Positions 8,346-16,519 of a stretch of 64,000 bases of DNA are shown here, piece after piece. How positions within the stretch are numbered: position 1 is the stretch's first letter; each line of letters starts with the position of its first letter. The notes beneath the pieces are model-generated. The model did not search any database and was not told where the DNA came from. It saw only the letters and a program-made list of their open reading frames with translations. The stretch covers positions 248,001 to 312,000 of the forward strand of contig CAWUEY030000001.1 of NCBI GenBank assembly GCA_963921245.4, given 5' to 3'. The DNA comes from JABJGO01 sp963921245 (GTDB lineage: Bacteria; Pseudomonadota; Alphaproteobacteria; Rhodospirillales; Casp-alpha2). The position numbers were made by a program, and so were the translations under genes.

Positions 8346-10129
8346 TGTGCGGCATCGCGGGAATCCAGATGCGGAGCGGCGGGTTGGTTGAAACCAGGTG
8401 GATCGACACCATGGCGGTGGCCATCGCCCATCGCGGACCCGACGGAGAAGGGCGGCATGAACGCCCAGGTCTGTGCCTTCTGCAGAAACGACTGGCGATT
8501 ATCGATCTCACCACAGGGGATCAACCGCTTTATGGTCCGGGCGGAGAAAACGGTCCGGCACTGGTGGCCAATGGCGAGATATACAATTACCGGGAATTGC
8601 GCGCAACCATGGCGGACGTGAATTTCTCAACCAATTCCGATTGCGAAACCCCGCTGCATCTCTACCTGAAACATGGTCTCGATTTTGTGCGCCATTTGCG
8701 GGGTATGTACGCCATCGCCATTGATGATCCTGTCCACGACCGACTTGTTCTGGCGCGCGATCCTTTCGGTATCAAACCCCTTTATTACGCGGAAACCGAG
8801 CAGGGTTTGCTGTTTGCCTCCGAGCCTCAGGCCATTTTGGCAACGGGCTTGATCTCTGCCGTCCTCGGCAAGCAAACACGCGATGAGCTGCTACAACTTC
8901 AGTTCACCACGGGTCGCGAAACGATCTTTGAAGGCATTAATCGCGTCATGCCCGGAGAGGTGGTTGTCGTCCACGGTGGCCGCATCAGGCAACGGCACGC
9001 TCATGCGGTGCTTACCAGCGACGAACCGCGTGGCCTGTCCGAAGAAGATGCACTGGATCTGCTGGACGAGTACCTCACGGAAAGTGTCGATCTGCACCAA
9101 CGTGCCGATGTGGATTACGGTATGTTCCTGTCGGGCGGAATAGACTCCTCGGCGATCCTTGCCACGATGGCGCGACTCAATGTTCGGCCCGTTCATGCGT
9201 TCACCATCGGCTTTGACGACACGGATGTTCATGATGAGCGGGCTTTAGCCCGTCGCGCGGCCGCCAGTGTCGGGGCGGAGCATGAGGAGGTTTCTTTCAC
9301 AAAACAGGATTTTTGGGCGCTTTTGCCCGGTGTGGCGGCGATTATGGATGATCCGGCGGCGGACTACGCAACGCTGCCTGCCTACAAACTGGCGAAGACT
9401 GCCCATGAGGCGGGACTCAAGGTAATCCTGTCAGGTGAAGGCGGTGACGAGTTGTTTGGGGGATACGGTCGGTATCGCCGCGCCGTCCGCTGGCGATTGT
9501 TCGGGGGGTGTCCCATGCGTCGGACCGGCGTGTTCGACGGCCTGAACGTGCTTCGGGAACGCCCTACTGGTTGGCGAAACGGTATCGCCAAGGCAGAGAC
9601 CGCGGCGGCAACCCCGCACCGCACCCGCCTGCAACAGGTGCAGGCGGTGGATATAGCGGACTGGTTACCCAATGATCTGCTGGGGAAACTGGATCGCTGT
9701 CTCATGGCCCACGGGGTGGAAGGCCGCGTCCCATTCATTGATCCGGTGCTCGCGGATTTTGCCTACCGGCTGCCGGACCGCCTGAAAACAAGCCGCAAGC
9801 TGGGCAAAGTGCTGCTCCGCAAATGGCTGGCGAAACACCTGCCAGTGTCGGAGCCGTTCAAACCCAAGATGGGATTTACGGTCCCTGTGGGGGAATGGAT
9901 CGGATCAAAAGGCGATCAACTCGGCCCGCTGGTCGCCGCGCAGGACGGCATCGCCCAATGTTGCGATCCGGCGGCTGTCAAAAACCTGTTCAGAGCCAGC
10001 TCTACCGGTGGCGCGAAGCGGGAGAAGCAGGCCGCCTGGGTCTTGTTGTTCTATGCGCTTTGGTACGCCCGGCATGTTGAGGGACGCCGTTCAGACGGTG
10101 ATGCGTTCAGTGTACTCGAAAATTCGTGA
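8345..10129 (+). CDS. asnB: Asparagine synthase (glutamine-hydrolysing), surface-polysaccharide cluster type
   Basis: The 594-residue enzyme has an N-terminal class II glutamine amidotransferase domain and a C-terminal ATP-pyrophosphatase synthetase domain (SGGIDSS P-loop near residue 262, later SGEGGDELFGGYGRY). The start at 8345 is fixed because the catalytic cysteine must be residue 2 after removal of Met (Met-Cys-Gly-Ile); an alternative TTG one codon earlier would destroy this. The ATG overlaps the previous stop (TGATG). AsnB paralogues of this type often sit in exopolysaccharide loci, where they may amidate a sugar acid rather than make asparagine; here the position as last gene of a glycosyltransferase operon supports that reading, which is inference. 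Confidence 0.93.
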   Translation: MCGIAGIQMRSGGLVETRWIDTMAVAIAHRGPDGEGRHERPGLCLLQKRLAIIDLTTGDQPLYGPGGENGPALVANGEIYNYRELRATMADVNFSTNSDCETPLHLYLKHGLDFVRHLRGMYAIAIDDPVHDRLVLARDPFGIKPLYYAETEQGLLFASEPQAILATGLISAVLGKQTRDELLQLQFTTGRETIFEGINRVMPGEVVVVHGGRIRQRHAHAVLTSDEPRGLSEEDALDLLDEYLTESVDLHQRADVDYGMFLSGGIDSSAILATMARLNVRPVHAFTIGFDDTDVHDERALARRAAASVGAEHEEVSFTKQDFWALLPGVAAIMDDPAADYATLPAYKLAKTAHEAGLKVILSGEGGDELFGGYGRYRRAVRWRLFGGCPMRRTGVFDGLNVLRERPTGWRNGIAKAETAAATPHRTRLQQVQAVDIADWLPNDLLGKLDRCLMAHGVEGRVPFIDPVLADFAYRLPDRLKTSRKLGKVLLRKWLAKHLPVSEPFKPKMGFTVPVGEWIGSKGDQLGPLVAAQDGIAQCCDPAAVKNLFRASSTGGAKREKQAAWVLLFYALWYARHVEGRRSDGDAFSVLENS

Positions 10130-10313
10130 ACTTAAGGAAGAAACAAGTCCTCAGGTTTTCAAGGCTAAGCATATACGGCCTGAAAAATAAGAACTTATTC
10201 ATAAATAAACTCCCGCGCGGCGCCATGAGGTGTTGTTTTTTGCTCAAATAGAGGGAAGGCCAGCTCCTGTGGTCAATGATGTGTTTGAAAACGACGGGTC
10301 TTTTCGACGGCGC

Positions 10314-10619
10314 CTAGCTCTTCAAACCGGTCAATGCTGGCGTGCTGGTTTCCCAGTTTTCACCGACAGCCATGAGGCAACTGATCCCGTCGGGACGGGT
10401 ATAGACAATGGTCCAGCTTCCCGTTGGCGACGTAAAAACTTCATAAACACCCCCGGTCTTCGAGAGACCGATGGCCGTTACCGTTTCCTGGTACTGCTGT
10501 TTCAGCTGGCTTGCAATGTCCTGGCGCTTGTCACAGTGCCGGGCCGCTTGGGCCGGTCGCACGAGGGCGCTCAACAGAATTACGAGAGCGCCCATGATGA
10601 TAAACAAAATGCGTTTCAT
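10314..10619 (-). CDS. Small secreted protein, function unknown
   Basis: The 101-residue product starts with a classic Sec signal peptide (MKR, a hydrophobic stretch of about 18 residues, cleavage after the AQA near residue 26). The mature part contains GGVYEVFTSPTGSWTIVYT and DGISCLMAVGENWE, a pattern I recognise from uncharacterised alphaproteobacterial exported proteins of about 100 residues. The ATG at 10619 is preferred over a GTG one codon earlier because AGGAG lies six bases upstream of it. It is convergent with asnB and stands alone. Function is unknown; a periplasmic location is likely. Confidence 0.75.
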   Translation of the reverse strand: MKRILFIIMGALVILLSALVRPAQAARHCDKRQDIASQLKQQYQETVTAIGLSKTGGVYEVFTSPTGSWTIVYTRPDGISCLMAVGENWETSTPALTGLKS

Positions 10620-11139
10620 CACACGCTCCTAAGTCCTCGCTATCCACCCACGCCCCTCAGGCAGACAATGGTGTTTCGTGGCGATCGGGCCGGCGCCGGT
10701 ATTTTGAGGCGTTCGGTGAACCCGACCCGTCCAGTAAACCAGCCTAGACCCAAAACCATTAAGATTTTATCAACCATAATCCGGGGATTGGTTTGATCCG
10801 TTCGGTGGTCAGGCGTTACTTTCCCCGGCGTGTCCCTTGACATTGGTGCCCGCAGGCGTCATCGGAGGGGCTGAAAAATTCAAATCCAGGGTCAGAGCCT
10901 TTTAATCTTTTTGTGATTCAATATTTTGTCACTGAATGAAGAAGGTTTAGGGTTATGAAAGGTCTTTTTTAGCTTTCGGACTAGCAATGGGAACGGATCA
11001 AACCACATCTGCCGTATCGTACGGCGGGTTGATGATCGTCGGGTAATCTCGGGCAGGGGCTGACCCAGATAACTATCTCAGATGACGTTTAACTCACCTC
11101 TCGGTGAATGCTCTGCATTCATCTGCCAGTCAGTGATCG
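10620..11139. other. Intergenic stretch without a recognisable gene
   Basis: About 520 bases between the small secreted protein gene and the IS630 relic. I see no convincing reading frame. The part after about 10900 is AT-richer than its surroundings and contains short inverted repeats such as GCCGTATCGTACGGC near 11009. It probably carries the promoter of the small secreted protein at its left end and decayed mobile DNA at its right. Confidence 0.5.
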
Positions 11140-11141
11140 AA

Positions 11142-11256
11142 ATGGCCTTTTCAAAACTCAAGGCGCTGCTGCGAAAAGCCGCACCCCGCACCGTCTAAAA
11201 CCTCTGGTAAACCATCGGCACCTTTACACAAGAGGAATGCAGCAATTATTTCGCGG
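11142..11256 (+). pseudogene. C-terminal relic of an IS630-family transposase
   Basis: Translation from 11142 gives MAFSKLKALLRKAAPRTV, two in-frame stops, then TIGTFTQEECSNYFA. This is the familiar C-terminal tail of IS630-family transposases, where NPIE-MAFSKLK carries the last catalytic Glu; the residues directly before (VIE) fit as well. The two stop codons and the lack of the catalytic core make it a dead fragment. It is cut at its 3' end by the IS1595-type element at 11257, so the relic is older than that insertion. Confidence 0.7.
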
Positions 11257-11779
11257 GGCTGGCATAGATGTTTGAAGCATTTATGTTGGCACTATGAGAC
11301 TAAAGCATTCAAGATTAATACATTTTTCGACGAACAAGCTACTTGAACACTTTGTTGTTGGCCCGCCCGCAAGAACAGCATCGGATTTGGTTGGTGTAAA
11401 CCGCAACACGGCTCGCTGGTTTTACCATCGCTTGCGCCAGATTATTACCCGCCAAATTGAAGAAGAATGGTGCCTTGACGGCGAGATCGAAGTGGATGAA
11501 AGTTACTTTGGAGGCACGCGTAAAGGTAAGCCCGGCAGGGGTACTGCTGGCAAGGTTGCCGTCTTTGGCATCCTCAAGCGCGGTGGCAAGGTGTACACCA
11601 AAATCATCCCCGATGCCAAGACCACCACGTTGTTGCCAATCATAAGGCATAAGGTCGTTCCAGACAGTATCGTCTACAGTAACTGCTGGCGGGGTTATAA
11701 TGCACTGGACGTGTCAGAGTTTAAACATTATCGCATCAATCATAGTCAGCTGTTTGCACAGAGTGATAATCACATCAAT

Positions 11780-11815
11780 CGCTGCCTGTCAGGGCATGGT
11801 ACATGCCCGAGAAGG
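11780..11815 (+). repeat. 36-base palindromic in-frame insertion A in transposase
   Basis: These 12 codons interrupt the conserved transposase sequence between HIN and GIENFWN. The centre is a perfect hairpin: GGGCATG, GTA, CATGCCC (11792-11808). The unit matches insertion B at 21 of 36 positions without gaps, and the common pattern TGCC..G.CAGGG at the left and GCCCGAGA near the right suggests they belong to one repeat family. Confidence 0.65.
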
Positions 11816-11836
11816 GGTATCGAAAACTTCTGGAAC

Positions 11837-11872
11837 CCGTGCCCGGCAGGGGCTGCTTGAAGGCCCGAGAGG
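11837..11872 (+). repeat. 36-base insertion B in transposase, carries the stop codon
   Basis: These 12 codons separate GIENFWN from AKRHLRK and contain TGA. The unit begins TGCCCGGCAGGGG after two bases and ends GGCCCGAGAGG, a degenerate version of insertion A. Its inverted symmetry (GGGC with GCCC) is weaker than in A. Length is again exactly 36 bases, so the frame is kept apart from the stop. Confidence 0.62.
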
Positions 11873-12075
11873 GAAGCCAAACGTCATTTAAGGAAGTATA
11901 ACGGTGTCCCTGAAAAACATTTCCATTTGTTCCTGAAAGAGTGCGAATGGCGATTCAATTACGGCACACCAAAACAGCAAATGACGCAATTGAAACTGTG
12001 GATCAAACTGTATAATCAAACTTAACATCTATGCCAGACCCATAAGTATTTCTAATTACGACCCCAGTTGATGTT

Positions 12076-14517
12076 TTATGCTTCCAATGCTGCAATGAGC
12101 TCTTGGGTATCAAAATTCAGCAAGAACTGTGCATAGAAAGTTCCAAAAAGGTCCGAGATGTAATCATTCACCTCAATCGATTCATCTTTCTCTGAGTGCT
12201 GTTGGACAATGCCGTAGTTCCGATTCCTAGTGATTGTGTAGAGGAATAGCGTATGGAAATAAACGGCTGACATATACCGTTTTTCCGCAACATCAATCGC
12301 CTCGGCCTTCGTGAGCTTAGCCCGATGCGTCAGCAACACCTTACTATCCATGTTGATGTATATATTGCTCAACTTATTCCCATCGACGAACGAATGAACC
12401 ACGATATCATGGTTCATGGATATACCGATTTCTTCCAGGCTGTACCATGTCGGCTTCCCTCTACTCTCGTCCTTGTAGACCATGACTAGTTTAGGAAGTC
12501 CCAATCCCGTATCGGGTTCGTCGCCTTTCTTGAGTGCTTTAGGTTTCTTTGTGGGTTCGACAATCTTCACAAGGAAAATCTGCGATAATTCCCTCTCTGG
12601 ACTGGAGAGAGAGACTTCAAGTCTAACGGCGTCACCAACCCTCAATTCCTCGGTCGCCTTCATCCGTATCCTGATCGTCCCATCTTGTGGACCGGACGTT
12701 ACGACGTTCAGAATGGTGTCTAGCTGTCGGGGCAGGCCCGGCCGGTCGCCGCCGCCATTTTCATCTGCCGACACATCAAGCAGGCCAATCTGTAGCTCAC
12801 CGGGGTCTTGAATCCGATCAAAATAGTGATCTTCCACATCAGTGGAGAACCGGATCGTCCGATCACCGCCGAGCGGGAGGCTAACCATTGGGACGGCCTC
12901 TCCGTTCTCCGGCTTTAGATCAACTTTGAAGAAAGTAGGATACCGGTTCGGTGAGAAGGGTGGTTTTTCGGGCATATCCTTTTTCTTTTTCGAGGTTTTT
13001 GCCTTTTCGGTTCTTTTCCCGTTACGCTTGTCATCGATCTTGAAGGTTTGGCTAAGCAGATCCGCTAGTTCGTTTTGGATTGGTAGGTGGCGGGATAAAT
13101 TCTGAATAAGGTCTTCTGCATCATTACTTTCAACTGTAATCGAAGCCTTTCGCGCCTTATAGATATCCTTAAGGCGACCGCCTGAAAGCAATTCAGTCAG
13201 CTTGTGCCGAAGCTGCCTGGACTCATCCCCTTCCTTTAGCCGGTCACGCGATGCCATGAACAACTCGTTTCGGAACTCCGTCCGCACGTCCGTACAATCG
13301 ATGCTAAGCAGCAGATAGTCTTTAAGGAGAGGGAATTTGAGCGAGCGAGTCGTGAATTCCGACGTGTAGTGTCCGTGAACCTGACCATTCATAGAGAACA
13401 GCACCGACATATTATTTTTGAAAAACTCTCGTCGAATGGTCTCTCGTGTTTCTTTAACGTCCCGCCCATCGACACGGGGCTTGAAAACATAGCAAGTTAC
13501 TCGCAAATGACCGATTTCGTCGTCAACCATATCCTCCGAGAAAAATTGGTCGATATACTTCCCATTGTCCTCTTCCAGGCGACGTTTTAGTCCGTACAAC
13601 TCGCGTTGAAGCTCCCGGTCGTTCGGATACCGCTCAGACGTATCGATTGTAAAGACAGGGAGTGCTGGATTGAATAAATATTCGTTGATGCTCTGGTTCA
13701 GATCCCGAGAGATAACCGAGCGGGAACCCGCTGGCAGATCATATGAGTATAATTTGATGACCGTCCCAAACTTGAAGAGGGTGTTGTAAAGCCCCAGATC
13801 GAGATCATCAGCATCGAAACTTGGGATTTGACCATTGAGGATCAGATACTCATACCACGTCGACTTTTTTGTTTTTTCTTCGTCTTCGGTGAGTGGATGG
13901 CGACGGACGAGTGTAAAGCCCACCGGTTTCGGATTATCATAACGCCGCGAGCAAATGAGCTGGTAGCGGTGTTTGCCGCAGAACGCGATAGCGCCGGCGC
14001 CGCCCATGTTGTATTTACCTTGAACGAAATGAATATCGTTCTTGTTGCCACGTAAAAGGGACAAGAATGTCTCTTCGAATTTCTCTGGAGCCTGGCCTTC
14101 ACCTTCGTCAAATATGACGAGTGAGGTTTCGCCTCGTGGGCCATCGGCGACGATTTGGAGGCTTTCTGCCTGTTTCCGTCGAGCAGGCCGAAGATCCCAG
14201 TTTTTGTGGTCTGGGTAAAACCTATCGATGGCCTGTTCAATGGATTTTGGCGCCTCTTTGGATCGCGGATCGATATCCTGTTCTTGGCACAGTCGCATAA
14301 AGATGGCATCAATACCATTCGTAATCTTCTCAATGAGAGCTGGGATCGGTGAGGCTTGTTGGTTTTCTACCACACCGAAGTTGCTATCATTCTGACCATA
14401 TGGTCGCCAGTTCTCAGGGCTTTGAAGGAGCCCGTGTTTTGTCAGAACTTTCTCAATGTCACCTTCGACCGGCGCTTTGAACAGTTCCCAAAACAGTTGC
14501 TCATTTGTCACGAGCAT
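12076..14517 (-). CDS. Large GHKL-type ATPase protein, orphan, candidate defence gene
   Basis: The 813-residue protein has an N-terminal ATP-binding site of the GHKL (gyrase, Hsp90, histidine kinase, MutL) type: an N-box helix E63-K-I-T-N67-G-I-D70, the nucleotide-binding D137-E-G-E-G141, and a glycine-rich lid KYNMGGAGAI at 168-177. A following alpha/beta region up to about residue 480 contains LFSMNGQVHGHY and ELFMASRDRLK; a lysine-rich linker lies near residue 511; the C-terminal 300 residues look like a separate beta-rich then helical domain. I do not recognise the exact family. It lies alone between two insertion sequences, with no partner gene. GHKL ATPases are known in bacterial restriction and defence loci, so a defence role is possible but inferred from context only. 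Confidence 0.8.
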   Translation of the reverse strand: MLVTNEQLFWELFKAPVEGDIEKVLTKHGLLQSPENWRPYGQNDSNFGVVENQQASPIPALIEKITNGIDAIFMRLCQEQDIDPRSKEAPKSIEQAIDRFYPDHKNWDLRPARRKQAESLQIVADGPRGETSLVIFDEGEGQAPEKFEETFLSLLRGNKNDIHFVQGKYNMGGAGAIAFCGKHRYQLICSRRYDNPKPVGFTLVRRHPLTEDEEKTKKSTWYEYLILNGQIPSFDADDLDLGLYNTLFKFGTVIKLYSYDLPAGSRSVISRDLNQSINEYLFNPALPVFTIDTSERYPNDRELQRELYGLKRRLEEDNGKYIDQFFSEDMVDDEIGHLRVTCYVFKPRVDGRDVKETRETIRREFFKNNMSVLFSMNGQVHGHYTSEFTTRSLKFPLLKDYLLLSIDCTDVRTEFRNELFMASRDRLKEGDESRQLRHKLTELLSGGRLKDIYKARKASITVESNDAEDLIQNLSRHLPIQNELADLLSQTFKIDDKRNGKRTEKAKTSKKKKDMPEKPPFSPNRYPTFFKVDLKPENGEAVPMVSLPLGGDRTIRFSTDVEDHYFDRIQDPGELQIGLLDVSADENGGGDRPGLPRQLDTILNVVTSGPQDGTIRIRMKATEELRVGDAVRLEVSLSSPERELSQIFLVKIVEPTKKPKALKKGDEPDTGLGLPKLVMVYKDESRGKPTWYSLEEIGISMNHDIVVHSFVDGNKLSNIYINMDSKVLLTHRAKLTKAEAIDVAEKRYMSAVYFHTLFLYTITRNRNYGIVQQHSEKDESIEVNDYISDLFGTFYAQFLLNFDTQELIAALEA

Positions 14518-14588
14518 ATCTCCAGTTGGATATGAGCAGTATAATATTCTAGATAATGTTTAACCCACTGTCCTCACGGAATTTATTA

Positions 14589-15431
14589 GGCTCATGACCT
14601 CTTAATTATTCATAGACATTTTTGCCTTATAGTTCTCCTTTCTGTTTTCAGGCGGGTTTGGCATGAGTGATATGTTTTGGTTAAGCGATGAGCAACTTGC
14701 TCGGCTGAAGCCTTACTTTCCCTTGTCGCATGGGGTTGCACGCGTTGATGACCGCCGTGTTCTGAGCGGTTTCATTTATGTGCTGAAGCGGGGTCTTCAA
14801 TGGCGCGATGCACCCAGGGAGTACGGCCCTCACAAGACGCTTTATAAGCGGTTTGTGCGTTGGAGCAGGATGGGTATCTTCGATCGGATATTCAGGGCCC
14901 TGTCCTCTCTCCCCGATACTCCTGAACAGCTTCAGATTGACGCCACGCATCTGAAAGTTCACCGCACGGCATCCAGTCTGCTGAAAAAGGGGCTATTCCC
15001 CGAGACATTGGGCGCACAAAAGGCGGGCTGAACAGCAAGCTCCATGCTGTCTGCGACGGAGATGGTCGCCCTTGTCTGTTCTACCTGAGCGCAGGGCAGG
15101 TCAGTGACTTCTCTAGCCTCGGCCCGGCTCGTGAATGATATGCTCGTCGCCAGGCATCTGTTGGCGGACAAAGGTTACGATGCAGACTGGTTCAGGCAGG
15201 CCCTGGAAGAAAAGGGCCTCCCGCCCTGCATTCCACCGAAGAAGAGCCACAGGCAGGTGATCGACTACGATGCCGTCCTGTACAGACAACGCCACAAAAT
15301 CGAAAACATGGTCGCAAGGCTCAAGGACTGGCGCCGCATCGCAACCCTATACGACAGGTGCGCACATACCTTCTTTTCTGCAATCTGTATCGCAGCTATT
15401 GTCATGTGGTGAATTTAATGAGTCCTGAGCC
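14589..15431 (+). mobile_element. IS5-family (IS427-like) insertion sequence, decayed
   Basis: The element of about 843 bp has imperfect terminal inverted repeats: GGCTCATGACCTCTTAATT at 14589 and, read inward from the right end, GGCTCAGGACTCATTAAATT. TA stands directly outside both ends, consistent with the short target duplication of this group. The single transposase gene inside is frameshifted twice. The right end abuts the Rieske oxygenase gene so closely that the oxygenase stop codon lies at the boundary. Confidence 0.8.
14663..15412 (+). pseudogene. IS5-family transposase, two compensating frameshifts
   Basis: The first part (MSDMFWLSDEQLARLKPYF to LQIDATHLKVHRTASSLLKKG) and the last part (LLADKGYDADWFRQAL to KIENMVARLKDWRR) are in the same frame, but the middle (GRTKGGLNSKLHAVCDGDG to LSAGQVSDF) is in another frame. 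Two opposite frameshifts, near 14985-15009 and 15105-15125, explain this. All three catalytic residues (Asp of IDATH, Asp of ADKGYD, Glu of KIEN) survive. Some IS5 elements use one programmed frameshift, but two compensating shifts point to decay. Confidence 0.82.
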
Positions 15432-16519
15432 TAGGTGGCGAGTGCCGTGAGAACTTTCTGCTGAAAATCATAGACCGAGTGCTCGCTGAAGAACGAGTGC
15501 TCTGCGTCTACAACCAATCGGCCCTTGTGATACCCCCGGCTTCGTAAACCTTTTTGCACACTCTCGCAGATGGGAATGTCCTCCAATCGAACATCGTGGG
15601 TGAACGCCACAATATCCTGTTCTTCCTGTGTCGGTTCGGCTGAACTGAAGTACCATTCGTAGTGCTGGGCTGTGGTTTCCGGGCCCGTGGGCACATGATG
15701 AAAGACGGTCAAATGACCGCCCGGATATACCTCGAACACGGTATTCGGCCATAAAAAGAAGCTGCGGAATTCATTTGGGCGGGCAGCCGTTTCATCAATC
15801 GTGTAACCCATATCCGCGCCTTTATCCTGACTGCGGTGGACGTGATAATAGTCGTAGCACTGAATCCTGTAGGTATTCAGGTCGAGCGCATTCTGGGAAA
15901 GAGTCGGGTGCTGATTGGGGCAATGGTAGCACTCACAATAGTTCTCGATGGAGTTTTTCCAATTGGCGGCCATGTCAATGTGATAGCGGTTAGAGACTTT
16001 CAGGTTTTCAGGGGCGGGTGAAAAAGCCCGCATTTCCTCCTCAAGGCCATCCGCCAGTTCAGTCAGCGGTCGTGCATCCTCATCCAGGTTAACGAATAAA
16101 AAACCGCACAGTATTTCCAAACGCACGCCCTTGAGGCAAATTTCCGTTTTGTCAAAATCAGGAATATCTTCGGTGCCCCGTGCAACCTGCAACCGCCCCT
16201 CTTCATCGTATCCCCATTGATGATAGGGACAGCGGATCAGCTTGCCGATTTTCCCTTCTCCCTCCAGCAGGTGATGGGCACGATGCTGACAGACATTGTA
16301 AAATGCCTTCAGAGTATCGTCCGATGCCCGTAGAATCAGGATGCTTTCGCCTGCAACCTCGCGCACCAGATAACGGCCAGATGTCTCGAGCATGCTGACA
16401 TGGCCGACATACTGCCAACTCCGGGCAAAAATTTTGTCCAGTTCCCGGTCGTAAATCTCAGGCTTGAAATAGTAATCGCCTGTTATGGTTTCCGGTGTTG
16501 CATTGACAATGACGTTCAT
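15431..16519 (-). CDS. Rieske non-heme iron oxygenase, alpha subunit (GbcA/carnitine-oxygenase-like)
   Basis: The 362-residue protein oxidises its substrate with O2 using a Rieske 2Fe-2S centre and a mononuclear iron. Rieske ligands are C77-Q-H79 and C97-P-Y-H100; the iron site is in ENYCECYHCPNQHP (H199, H204). The NYCECYHCP pattern is that of the glycine betaine, choline and carnitine oxygenase branch rather than the ring-hydroxylating one. The open frame extends 57 codons further, but the ATG at 16519 with GAGG upstream gives the normal start. No reductase gene is adjacent. The last codons end at the border of the IS5-type element, so the original C-terminus may have been slightly altered. 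Substrate is inferred only by family: a quaternary amine is plausible. Confidence 0.88.
   Translation of the reverse strand: MNVIVNATPETITGDYYFKPEIYDRELDKIFARSWQYVGHVSMLETSGRYLVREVAGESILILRASDDTLKAFYNVCQHRAHHLLEGEGKIGKLIRCPYHQWGYDEEGRLQVARGTEDIPDFDKTEICLKGVRLEILCGFLFVNLDEDARPLTELADGLEEEMRAFSPAPENLKVSNRYHIDMAANWKNSIENYCECYHCPNQHPTLSQNALDLNTYRIQCYDYYHVHRSQDKGADMGYTIDETAARPNEFRSFFLWPNTVFEVYPGGHLTVFHHVPTGPETTAQHYEWYFSSAEPTQEEQDIVAFTHDVRLEDIPICESVQKGLRSRGYHKGRLVVDAEHSFFSEHSVYDFQQKVLTALAT

Larger units (their letters stand above)
11294..12025 (+). pseudogene. IS1595-family transposase with two in-frame insertions and an internal stop
   Basis: The frame encodes an IS1595/ISXO2-like DDE transposase: LVGVNRNTARWFYHRLR helix-turn-helix-like start, first catalytic Asp in EVDESYFGG, then VYSNCWRGYNAL, where the family's second catalytic Asp is replaced by Asn, and the Glu in GIENFWN. 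Two 36-base insertions (11780-11815 and 11837-11872) flank the GIENFWN codons. The second contains TGA at 11858-11860; after it the same frame continues with AKRHLRKYNGV and LKECEWRFNYGTP to the natural stop at 12023-12025. Without the 24 inserted codons the protein would be about 219 residues, normal for the family. Activity is very unlikely. Confidence 0.88.
11257..12040 (+). mobile_element. IS1595-type insertion sequence, copy 1 (784 bp, defective)
   Basis: The element is bounded by imperfect terminal inverted repeats: GGCTGGCATAGATGTT at the left end and, read inward from the right end, GGTCTGGCATAGATGTT. It carries one transposase gene. A second copy of exactly the same length lies inverted at 37947-38730. 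No 8-base target duplication is visible (left flank TTTCGCGG, right flank CATAAGTA), so the right flank has probably been lost by an adjacent deletion; the left flank is an IS630 transposase relic. Both copies share the same transposase defects. Confidence 0.88.

Noticed and set aside
11780..11872. The two 36-base units with a 21-base gap as a minimal CRISPR array
   Set aside because: The gap encodes conserved transposase residues, the units are only partly identical, and there are just two of them inside a coding frame.
12076..14517. Reading the GHKL protein as a histidine kinase or as HtpG
   Set aside because: No H-box or receiver domain is present and the rest of the sequence does not follow the Hsp90 order; only the ATP-binding site is shared.
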